From: Brachionus manjavacas
Taxonomy: Eukaryota; Rotifera; Eurotatoria; Ploima; Brachionidae
Direction: 5' to 3'
DNA length: 64,000 bases
Assembly: GCA_019054805.1 (NCBI GenBank)
Contig: JAHQIY010000004.1
Location: 3,162,001-3,226,000, forward strand
Below are positions 9,860 through 18,475 of the stretch, piece after piece. How positions within the stretch are numbered: position 1 is the stretch's first letter; every line of letters starts with the position of its first letter. The translations under genes were made by a program, and so were the position numbers. The notes beneath the pieces were generated by a model. It saw only the letters and a list, made by a program, of their open reading frames with translations, ran no database searches and was not told the origin of the DNA.

Positions 9860-10839
9860 AAGAGCTTGTCATTCAAGAAAAAAACAAGCTAACTAAATCA
9901 GGAAAAGATTTTATCTTATTCGATAGTGGATGTGAAGATGAGGAACGTATTTTAATTGTTTCCACTAGGGAAAATATAGAATTTTTAAACTCTGAGTCAG
10001 TTTGGTATGTCGATGGGACTTTTGAAATAAGTCCAGATATATTTAAACAACTTTTTACTATAAATGTAATAAAAAATAATAGGAATTTGCCTTTAGTTTA
10101 TTGTTTTTTGCCTAATAAACAGCAAAAAACATATATTAAATTATTCAATAATTTAAAATCAAAAGGTATTTCAGTAATTCCAGTCTATATTTTTTCTGAT
10201 TTTGAACTAGCAATTATTAATTCAATTAGAGAATGCTTTCCCGGTGCTCAAATCGGAGGATGTTATTTCCGTTTAACTTCAAATTTATGGAAACATGTGA
10301 CTAATGGCCTAAGAAAAGATCATAAAAATGACAAAAATTTCAAAATTTATTTCAGATATTTAAAATTAATACCATTGGTACCATTGAAGCATACAATTTT
10401 TGTCTTCAATGAGCTTAAGTCAAAGTTTCCAGAGTCCATAAAACCGATATATGAATATTTTGAAAAAAGTTATATTGGTCTTCCTAAGTATCCGGGATCC
10501 AAAACAAGATTAGTACCACAGTTTCCAATAGATACCTGGCACGCTTTAAAAATAGTGACTGAGAACTTGCCCCGTTCAAACAATAGTATTGAAGCATGGC
10601 ATAAAGCTATTTCCCAAGATATTCACAGTCATCCTGAGACCAACAAATTAATTAGCCATTTAATTAAAGAGCAACATCTTATGGAGATCTGTTTAGAGCA
10701 AATAAATTCTGGGGTTTTGTTTCCTCGGGATCAAAGAGAAATCAAAAAAGACCAATCGATTATTAATTTAGCAAAAGATTTTTCTAAAAAAAATATGTTT
10801 GATTATTTACAAAGCATGAATGAAATTATGAAATGTTAA
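9844..10839 (+). pseudogene. MULE transposase catalytic domain
   Basis: The frame is open from 9844 to the stop at 10837-10839 (331 residues; first Met at 10087). It carries the MULE DDE core: VWYVDGTF with the first Asp, IFSDFELA with the second, GGCYFRLTSNLWKHV where the family usually has C-x2-H (here Arg in place of His), and NNSIEAWHKAI with the catalytic Glu. It has no ATG of its own in the right place and depends on the upstream FLYWCH frame. Lesion: one frameshift at the junction plus the possible stop at 9383. Confidence 0.88.
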
Positions 10840-11069
10840 TTTTCAATTTTTTTTTTAATTTTTTTAAAAACATAAACAATTAATCAATTAATAATTTTGA
10901 ACATTTTTTTCCTTTTTATATCAATTTTTACGTCGCCTTTTGGTGTTTTACTCGAATTAAATAAATAAAAAATAATCAATTAATAAATATATTTTCTATG
11001 TATTTTTTTCTATGATAATTTTCAGTTATTTTTTGAGATTTTCTGAGAAAAAATAGAAAAAAATTTTTG

Positions 11070-11309
11070 GGTTAATTGTTTTTGAATTTATTTAAATCTA
11101 TTACATGCAAAAGTATCAAAAAAAAATATGTTAATTTTCTACTATAAAATTTCTATGGACTGTTTTCTATGTTATAATTTTCTATGTCAATTTTTCTATG
11201 TAATACTTTTCTATGTAAATTTTTCTATGTAATAATTTTCTATGGAAGATTTCGACGAAAAATTTGTCTTTTTTCTATTAACATTTTTTCTATGGATCGA
11301 TATAGTGCC
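11070..11309. repeat. Right long terminal inverted repeat of the MULE
   Basis: Reverse complement of the left end, rich in TTTTCTATG motifs and ending in GTGCC before the 9-bp duplication. Confidence 0.85.
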
Positions 11310-11318
11310 AGTTGTTTA

Positions 11319-12503
11319 GGAAAGCTCCTGGAACGCAAAGTATTTTCAAGATTATACAATTATTTGGAACAAAATTCACTCCTTATCCAGGAGCAATCTG
11401 GATTTAGGAAACACCGGCGAACATCAGATAATCTTTTCATTTTAATTCAAAAAATTGTGGAATCATTTAATAGAAAAAAGAGTTTGTGGCCTTTTTTTGA
11501 TATTTCTAAAGCCTTTGATAGGGTTTGGCATGAAGGTCTAATTTTTAAATTGATTAAAATGAATCCACCTCATTACTTGACTAACTGGATTAGATCCTTT
11601 TTAGATAGTAGGACATTTAAGGTAAATGTGAATGATCATCTGAGCGACGAATATCAAAAAACTGCAGGTGTTCCTCAAGGCTCAGTAATTAGTCCTCTTT
11701 TATTTAGTATATATATTAATGACATCCCAAAAAGAAACAAAACAAATAATGAATACTCTCTGCTTTTCGCAGATGATCTAGTTACATTCTTCATTTATAA
11801 CAAGAAAGGGAACCTAGAAAATAAGATTAATAAATACACCAACGAACTAGAACAATGGCTTATTAAATGGAAAATGAAGATATCAGTTGAAAAGTCGTGT
11901 TCAGTAGTCTTTTCTAGGTACAAAAAAGAAGGTGAAAATCTAAACTTAAAAATCTATGGAAACAGAATAGTGAGCCAAAAAGAAATCAAGTTTCTTGGTA
12001 TTAAATTTGATTCTAAGCTAAACTTTAATATACTAGTAGACGAAATTAAATAACGCTGCAACAAAAGGCTAAATATTATTAAGATATTGTCAAACAAAAA
12101 ATGGGGTCTCAATCAAAACACACTTGGAAATTTATATAAATCTTTAGTCGGATCGATTTTAGACTATTCTTTTCCTTGCTTAAATTCATTTTCAGAAAAT
12201 AATATCAAAAAACTACAAGCAATTCAGAATACAGCAGTAAGATCTATCCTTAAGTTAAAATATGATACTCCCTCCAACATCGTGCAACATCAAGCTTTTA
12301 ATAAACTAAAATTACTAACAGTCTCGAATCGTCTTTTTGAGTTGAGCGAGAAATATGTTGGGACAGGACTGAGTCATTCTAATCCATTGGTTGAAAGACT
12401 GGTGAAAGAATACAAAGAAGGTTTCGAATCAAGATATATTGAATACCCAACTCCATTGTGTAATTGCTACCTTACTATTTCTTCTTTTTTTCCTGAAACT
12501 TGA
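11319..12503 (+). pseudogene. LINE-A ORF2, reverse transcriptase and C-terminus
   Basis: Continuation of ORF2 after the MULE. RT motifs in order: SGFRKHRRTSDNL, FFDISKAFDRVWH, GVPQGSVISPLLFSIYIND, LLFADDL with the catalytic Asp pair intact, then the thumb segment IKFLGIKFDS. A single in-frame TAA (12051-12053) replaces a sense codon between DEIK and RCNKRLN; the same frame then runs on to 12503. No RNase H domain is seen. The 3' UTR and hairpin tail follow at 12504-12713. Confidence 0.9.
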
Positions 12504-12713
12504 ACTATTTAAACATGTGCCACATGAAACAATCTTTTCCAATTTATGTCTTTTCAACTTTAATTTTTTTTAGCTTATTTACTCTATTTTGATTCTTTTT
12601 TTTTATCTAATTTTATTTACTTTAATTTTATTTTTCTTTTATTTTTTTATTTTATTTTTAATTTATTCTGAAGGAGCTTTAGCTCGGTACAGAAAACAAA
12701 TAATTAAATAAAT
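12504..12713 (+). repeat. LINE-A 3' UTR and tail
   Basis: A T-rich stretch ends in the shared hairpin motif GGAGCTTTAGCTCGGTACAG followed by AAATAA-type repeats. The same end occurs at 31510-31570 (minus) and 38580-38622, with variants at 18440, 26960 and 40845. Such 3' hairpins plus short repeats are typical recognition ends for the LINE's own RT. Confidence 0.75.
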
Positions 12714-12981
12714 AACAGTTAATAAAAAATGTAGAAACTACATTTAAGGTGGTGATCTTAACGCCAGAACAAGGCAAATAGGCTGCGTAGGGGAAAATGA
12801 AAACGGCATAATGTTGGAAAGAATAATCAATGAGTTAGACTTCTCAGTAATTAATGATAAGCGTCCTACTTTCAATATTTTTAATAGGAATTACTTTGAA
12901 ATTCTTGATCTTTTTTTAGTTTCATCTTCATTAATTGACAAAATTACCGACTTTCGTGTCCTAAATAGTCAAGACATTAAA
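12714..12981 (+). pseudogene. LINE-A endonuclease fragment
   Basis: It matches ORF2 from the KKCRNYI segment through GGDLNART (catalytic Asp present, unlike the copy at 8.1 kb) to ITDFRVLNSQDI. It carries part of the segment deleted from the copy at 8.2 kb. It has no tail of its own and ends abruptly. The 12811-13248 ORF is a fusion of this piece with unrelated downstream sequence. Confidence 0.75.
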
Positions 12982-13490
12982 AAATTTATTTCAATTTCTA
13001 AAAATTTCTTGAATACTTTCGGGTCGAAATCAGATTTAGAAAGTATTTCTCAAATGATTGTTGGAGAAGACCCTGAGCACTGCATTTTAAGTCAAAGATA
13101 TACTTCTGTCAAAATTTCTTTTTTCTTTAAAAATGAAGTAGAATTTTTGCTAAGAGAAACTAATATTAGCCATACTAGTGTTTATCGTAAAATAATGACA
13201 AAATTAATCCCCTCTCTTGATACTTGGAGCAAGCGAAATGTTGATTGACTTCCCTCAAAAAATATCTGCAGCTGCTGGTAATTTAAAAAAATAGTTAATT
13301 TTATTAATATTAAATATATTTTAAGATTTTGTTAAAAATTATCGGCAAGAATTCAATCAATCACTGATTAAATCAACTTTGAGACAAATGTGTGCGGAAG
13401 CCAGAAGAGAAATCAAAAAATCATCAAATCCAAATGTAAAAGAATTAAAAGAATAAAATGAGGATGTAGTGGAACCGTCAGAATCAGAAT
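12982..13490 (+). other. Unidentified coding-like fragment
   Basis: Following the LINE fragment, the same frame stays open to 13248 with a non-repetitive composition (KFISISKNFLNTFGSKSDL and onward). After a stop and an AT-rich gap, 13327-13457 is again open and lysine/arginine-rich (MCAEARREIKKSS). This may be one old exon pair interrupted by an intron-like AT stretch, or a transposon accessory ORF. I do not recognise a domain. Confidence 0.3.
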
Positions 13491-13919
13491 AATACATTAT
13501 ATAGATTCTGACGTTTCCGTGTTATGTATATTATAATAACTTAATATTTATGTATTAATAATAGAAATTAAAATATTTTTTTTTGTACCTAAATTAAAAA
13601 AGTTTCCACTAAAATTGTTTTTTAATAAAAATTAAGTAAATAAAAAATTGTATAAATTTGATTTATTTAAAAAAAAAACAAAATACAACAATAAAAAATT
13701 TCATCAATTATCCATCGATGATACATGCTGAAATGTATCACTCCTCATTGATGATGCATCAAACTATTTTTACGTTTTTGCATTGATGTCACATTTTAAA
13801 AAATTTAACTGGGATGTTATCTGAAATTAAAAAAAAAATTTTTCTTTTAATTTATGTTGTCTATACTTAAAATAGGCTATCGAAATCGGCATCGGATTTT
13901 TTTTTTTGCTCAAAGTTTT
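13491..13919. other. AT-rich spacer
   Basis: No gene or RNA seen. A short inverted motif around TGATGCATCA at 13720-13765 is the only structure. Confidence 0.35.
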
Positions 13920-14460
13920 TTTTAGTAACTCAGTAGTTTCACTTGAATTTTTAGGTAATTCCAATGATCGAATCTCACACAAAACAGCCTTTTTTTCAAA
14001 TCAGAAGACAATTCATCTATTTTTTTTGTTATGCTTAAAATCTTTAGCTGATTATTAGGAAGATTTGACACAATTTCATTATCCTCATCATCTGTAGAAA
14101 TTTCTTCAGCATCACAAACACTATAGGAGAGTCCCACGTTTTGATCCAAAGTACTAGATCCACTTATCGATTTTCCAGCCATAGTAAACTCTTCTTCTTC
14201 ATCACTTGCTTCGATTTGATCAACGATTACTGCATCGGATTCATCAACAACTTTTCCATTTTCAAAAAATTCTCAAAGTTTTTTTCTTAAGACATGTTTT
14301 CACTATTTTCTAAGTCTTAAAGGTCATTTTCTGAATTAGTATCCGACCCTGACTCTGATTGAGAATCAAAATCAAAATACTCATTGTCTTGTTGGAACAC
14401 ACTTTTCATATTTTTCTTCAAAATCCTGGATTGTAATTTTTTGCGATTTCATGTAATACA
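13920..14460 (-). pseudogene. Acidic protein remnant
   Basis: The minus-strand ORF 14182-13922, together with the sequence upstream to about 14460, reads across two frameshifts as a strongly acidic, Ser-rich protein (segments QSESGSDTNSEND and VDQIEASDEEEF, then EISTDDEDNEIV). Acidic N-termini of this kind are seen in piggyBac-type transposases and in chromatin proteins. No catalytic domain follows, so I do not name it. Confidence 0.35.
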
Positions 14461-14589
14461 ATTTGGATCAGCACATTTTCGTTCTTTATGAACTAAAATG
14501 TTTTTCAAATTATTTATTTAAAAAGTAAAATACAATGAAGACAATTTTTTTGAAAGTTGTGTTAAAAAATTTAATTTGTTTTTGGTTTT

Positions 14590-14706
14590 CGGTAAAACAT
14601 TTATGTTATCGTTTCAGATAACATATCTGACCGATAACTAATAGGTTATCTAGTAGATAACCTATCCAGCAGTGACCACTTCGATAACCTATTTGGTTAT
14701 CTACCG
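14590..14706. repeat. Compact palindromic element with GGTTATC repeats
   Basis: It starts CGGTAAAAC and ends TATCTACCG. Inside are five or more GATAACCTAT/ATAGGTTATC half-sites in both directions. The right 72 bp recur at 25101-25172, in each case directly before the Nanos 3' flank. It could be a tiny foldback transposon. Confidence 0.6.
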
Positions 14707-14734
14707 AAAGCATAGACGACAAGACCCGAATATT

Positions 14735-15082
14735 CTTGGGTTTGAATAAACAAGGACTCAAGACCACATTCTTAGAATTAATCAATCGATCGTTGATAAA
14801 CTTTATTGTAACTAAAATCGTTTACAAAATTCTCACGTATTAAATTGTTTGAGTAGATCTGATTAATAAACAATGATGATTTTTAAAAAATCGGATTGAT
14901 TAAAAAAATTAGATAATTTAGTTCATAAGTAATTTTCAGACTGTTCAGATTCATTATTGACACTAAATTTAGTCTTGTGGCTTGAAATTTATATTATAGA
15001 AAAATTTAGAATAATAAACTTTATTGTTAAAAGATAAAATTTAAAATAAGTAAGATAAATTCGAAAAATTTATTATTTATTA
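14735..15082 (-). repeat. Nanos 3'-flank fragment without ORF
   Basis: Nearly identical to 25205-25530, which lies downstream of Nanos copy 3. Here it stops at TTCGAAAAATTTATTATTTA and is followed by a 425-bp repeat instead of the Nanos gene; a second, shorter copy of the same flank then leads into Nanos copy 2. So the flank is present twice. Confidence 0.75.
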
Positions 15083-15508
15083 AGATTTAAAAGAAAAGGA
15101 TAAAGTTATTAAACTCTTACTTTTACAAAACTGAGGTTCAAACTAAACTGTACCAGTTTTGGCAAAAAAAAGGCACAAAATGATATAATCTGATATCGTA
15201 TGATATCAGCTGAGAGTCGTTACAAACATAATTCCAATACTGTATATCGATTACAAAAACCAAAATTTAGAAAAATATTAATTAACCTCGATGGCACCTA
15301 AAATTTCTTTTTTCTACATTAAAACCATTATTAATGTTTTCTAATTTTTGCCCTGCTTTCATCGCAATTTTAATTCATTTTCATTAGTTTCATTTAGCTT
15401 AACAGGCCGATTTTGCTTTTAATTTGCCTGGTGATATGGCTCGAAAAAATAATCAATGCTAAAATACAAACTTGGACAGAAAGTGAAAAGATTCTTCCGC
15501 CAAGTCAA
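15083..15508. repeat. 425-bp dispersed repeat 'R', copy 1
   Basis: Nearly identical to 43328-43751. It contains the palindromic GATATC-rich motif near 15193-15215. I see no terminal inverted repeat and no ORF of note. In both places it is directly followed by the CTCAAGACCACATTCTTAG piece of the Nanos flank. Confidence 0.75.
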
Positions 15509-15723
15509 TCTTGTTCAGGAGAAACAAAAGTACTCAAGACCACATTCTTAGAATTAATTAATCGATCGTTGATAAACTTTATTATAACAAAAAACTAAAA
15601 TTTAAAATAAGTAAGATTAATTCGAAAAATTTAATGTTCAAAAAGCAATTCAAATAAAAATTCAATTTTCAAAATATTCAAAATACACAAAATTTAGAAA
15701 ATAAAAAAAAAATAAATTAATAT

Positions 15724-16275
15724 TCAATTATTTAATTGAAATTCGCTCAAAATTCTAATTCGCTTTTGTGCCTTGAATTTTTTACAATAAGTGATTGTGT
15801 GTGCATTTTCGCCTGATTGACCGCAAGCTGGACAAACATACTCTTTCAGCAATGGGCAAGTTACTCGACCTTGAATATTCTTGATTGTATGAGATTTGTA
15901 GATGTGCTCTGGCTCTCCGTTTGTTTTACAAAATGTGCACATTATTTGCTTGCTTGGATTCTTTTGCAAAATACGAGCACTTTTGGTAGCATATTTTGCC
16001 AAATCAAATTTGATCATTTCGGATGGTCTCATTTTGCACTGACCATTTGGGATAAAATAGTCTTGAGATGAAAAGCTGTTTGAGACTGAAGATGAAGACA
16101 AGGATGAGTCAACTGAAGAATTTGGTGACACTGAACAAGAACTGTTGGTTTTTCTTATTTGATTACCTTGAAAATGATGTTCTCTAGTGATGATCGAATC
16201 AACAAATTGCTGTAGTCCAGAGACCAGACTAATGCCGCTGCTGTTAATGTTGCTGCTAGTGTTAATGTATTCCAT
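15724..16275 (-). CDS. nanos: Nanos-type zinc-finger protein, copy 2
   Basis: An intact 183-residue ORF. The double CCHC finger is at residues 113-164, as in copy 1. Differences are concentrated in residues 6-13 (TSSNINSS here) plus M112 instead of I and I172 instead of N near the C-terminus. The same TATA-like palindrome lies 72 bp upstream, at 16347-16360. The conserved upstream block runs to about 16520, where a broken MULE transposase N-terminus begins. Absence of stops and frameshifts suggests selection or recent copying. Confidence 0.9.
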   Translation of the reverse strand: MEYINTSSNINSSGISLVSGLQQFVDSIITREHHFQGNQIRKTNSSCSVSPNSSVDSSLSSSSVSNSFSSQDYFIPNGQCKMRPSEMIKFDLAKYATKSARILQKNPSKQIMCTFCKTNGEPEHIYKSHTIKNIQGRVTCPLLKEYVCPACGQSGENAHTITYCKKFKAQKRIRILSEFQLNN

Positions 16276-16346
16276 TGCTCAATTTGTTTTATTTTATTCA
16301 AGTTAATTAAATTAAGTTTTGATTTTATTCAATCTCAGCAATTCAA

Positions 16347-16360
16347 GAGTATAAATACTC
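16347..16360 (-). promoter_or_regulatory. Palindromic TATA-like element of nanos copy 2
   Basis: Same 14-mer at the same 72-bp distance from the ATG as in the other three copies. Confidence 0.5.
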
Positions 16361-16526
16361 AGGCAATTAATTAGAACAGATAACTAGGTGTGAATTTTGT
16401 ACACTCTTCAGATTTAAAATCAAAGATTAAAATAAGCGTACCTTTTAGAACAGGAAATCCAATGTTTTGCTTCGGCAGAAATAAGTGCTCTTTTTGAGCA
16501 TTAATTTTTAGTTAAATTTTTACTTT

Positions 16527-16949
16527 TTATTGATTTTGGGTTAATCGATCATTTTCGCATTCGAGTTCTATTCTATCCTTTTGGTTGTATTGGTCGGTTG
16601 ACATGTACGCTGTACACAATTGGGAATCGTCATGCATGTCTAGATACATTCGGACAGGACATTTCTGTTTTTTTCCAAGTGTGTGACAGTCATTAAACCG
16701 TTTATTTTGCTTTAGATCACCTTTTCTCCATTTTTGATTATCAAAAACGGATAATAAAGCATGATCCGCAGCCTCAAAATTATTAAAAACGCAAAATTGC
16801 TCACAAACCATTTTTTTTCCCTCTTTTTATTCTCTATTTGTTCGAAATCTTTGGCATCCAACAATGATTCTTCATTATTATTTGCCAATGGTTGGACGAA
16901 TTCAATGCTACTTGATTCAGTCATGATTTTTTTGTTTAGTTTAGTTTAA
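16527..16949 (-). pseudogene. MULE transposase N-terminal zinc-finger remnant
   Basis: Two overlapping minus-strand ORFs (16924-16712 and 16811-16527) join across a frameshift near 16810. The joined product has the N-terminal WRKY/FLYWCH-like module of SWIM-type MULE transposases: FEAADHALL, WRKGDLKQNKRF, then KQKCPVRMYL; the final His pair is replaced (STDQYNQ). It fits as the N-terminal part missing from the pseudogene at 3964-5600, but is a separate insertion. Confidence 0.6.
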
Positions 16950-17680
16950 TTTTTTTGTTAATAAACATAGTTTTATATCAATGATATTTATATCAATTTA
17001 GACATTCAATTAAGCTAATTAGATAATTTTTGAAATCAGAAGATTAGATATAATTGTCAAAAAAAGTATTCTGAAGTTGGTTTGATTTTCATCATCAGTA
17101 ATGAGCTAATCAAAGATTTTTATATTTGTCAATTAGATATTAAATTGAATTATTTTTTGATACAAAAAAAAATAATTAGATACTAAAATTAGATACATAA
17201 ATAGAAAAATTAGATAGCTTTGAAAATATAAGCCATTTTTTAGTGCTTTTTGGTTAAAGATTTTTTTAATCATTAAAATTAATAAAAACCAAAAAATCTT
17301 AAAAAAAACTAATTTAAGCAATTGTTTATAATTTTTAAAAATATTAATAAATATTAAAGCATAGTTTTAAATGGCTTAATTTTTTGTTTTGAGTTACAAA
17401 ATGTATCCAATGTCGAAATAGCATTGAAAAAATGTGATGTTTCAAATATTTTTATCAGTTTCAAAAAAAAAGTAGTTTCAGGTTTTGTAACCATGAAAAA
17501 CTTTATAAATTTTGACTTTGGGTTTATGATATGATGATCCTTTAGATAATATTTGTGATTAAAAAACTATCTGCGCTCTGATTTTCATTTTTTATAAATT
17601 GAGTATTTATTAAAATGCACCAAACGAAAGTCAATGATCGCTAAAGTCAAAATTTTATAAGATAAAAACAAAGTCTTTAG
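16950..17680. other. AT-rich spacer with a dispersed repeat
   Basis: No gene seen. About 17352-17448 is a diverged copy of 40561-40664 (shared ATGGCTTAATTTTTT and TGATGTTTCAAAT), the sequence in which the CR1-like LINE at 40.67 kb has landed. Confidence 0.5.
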
Positions 17681-18306
17681 GGTTCTGTCAGTTAGATAAA
17701 CTATAGTTCAACTGTTAATCGAACAATTCTTGTTCTCAGGTTTTATGAACAAGTTCAACTAATCCAATTAAGCTATCTGGAAATTTTTTCATCTATTTAG
17801 AAAAAAGCTAAAGTAATAATGGAAAATAAGGTAAAAAAAATTTTACATAGAAAATTCAATTTTGATCGGACTAGGTAAATTTTGCGAAATAGATAAATCT
17901 ATTTTCCCAAAGTCAAACACTTGAAGGGTGAAAAATTAATTTTAATTTTTTAAAATTTAATTATTTATGCTGAAAGCCAAATATTTAAGTAGAAATTGCA
18001 TTTGAGTATTTGAGATTATTGAAAGAGTAGTATCAAGACAAACAGATTTGAGCAGATTCAATTTCTAAAACTCCTTCAAATTAAAAAAAAAGCAAAAAAA
18101 TAATTAACTTTAATTGTTCATTGTTCTATAAGTTTCGAGTATTGGGCATTTTTTTATAAATAGCTTTATTCAATTTGTTCACATAATTCTATATTGGTTC
18201 ACTTCAACGTGAACAAAAAAATGGGTGAACTAATAGTTCACAAAAACTGAGAACAAATATTTTTCGTATAAAAGGTGAACTATGACTCACCTAACTGACT
18301 GGATCC
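17681..18306. mobile_element. Non-autonomous inverted-repeat element, about 626 bp
   Basis: Left end GGTTCTGTCAGTTAGATAAA and right end, read inward, GGATCCAGTCAGTTAGGTGA match with small gaps, and both continue into ATAGTTCAAC/ATAGTTCACC. The interior has further GTTCA/TGAAC motifs in both directions. There is no ORF. The flanking 8-mers (AGTCTTTA and AGTTTTTT) are similar but not equal. Likely a decayed MITE. Confidence 0.6.
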
Positions 18307-18473
18307 AGTTTTTTAATGATTGATTATAAAATTAAATCTAAATGAATAATTTATTATTTTTTTAATGCTCATTTTTATTCTTTTTATTTATTTAATTTTT
18401 TATTATTTAACTTTATTTTTAGTTTTTCAATATGTTTTTTTTCTGAATGAGCACTTGCTCGGTAAAAAATAAA
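18307..18473 (+). repeat. LINE 3' tail fragment
   Basis: A T-rich stretch ends in TGAGCACTTGCTCGGTAAAA and AAATA repeats, a variant of the LINE-A 3' hairpin tail. It abuts the left end of the Tigger element. Confidence 0.6.
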
Positions 18474-18475
18474 TA

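Larger units (their letters stand above)
8711..11309 (+). mobile_element. MULE DNA transposon inserted in LINE-A ORF2
   Basis: The element is bounded by a perfect 9-bp duplication AGTTGTTTA (8702-8710 and 11310-11318), the size expected for Mutator-like elements. Left and right ends are long inverted repeats (about 8711-8970 and 11070-11309) starting GGGAACATATCG and, on the other end, GGCACTATATCG. They are made largely of degenerate CATAGAAAA repeats. Removing the element restores the LINE frame seen in the copy at 21.0-21.1 kb. It encodes a FLYWCH plus MULE transposase between 9080 and 10839. Confidence 0.93.
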
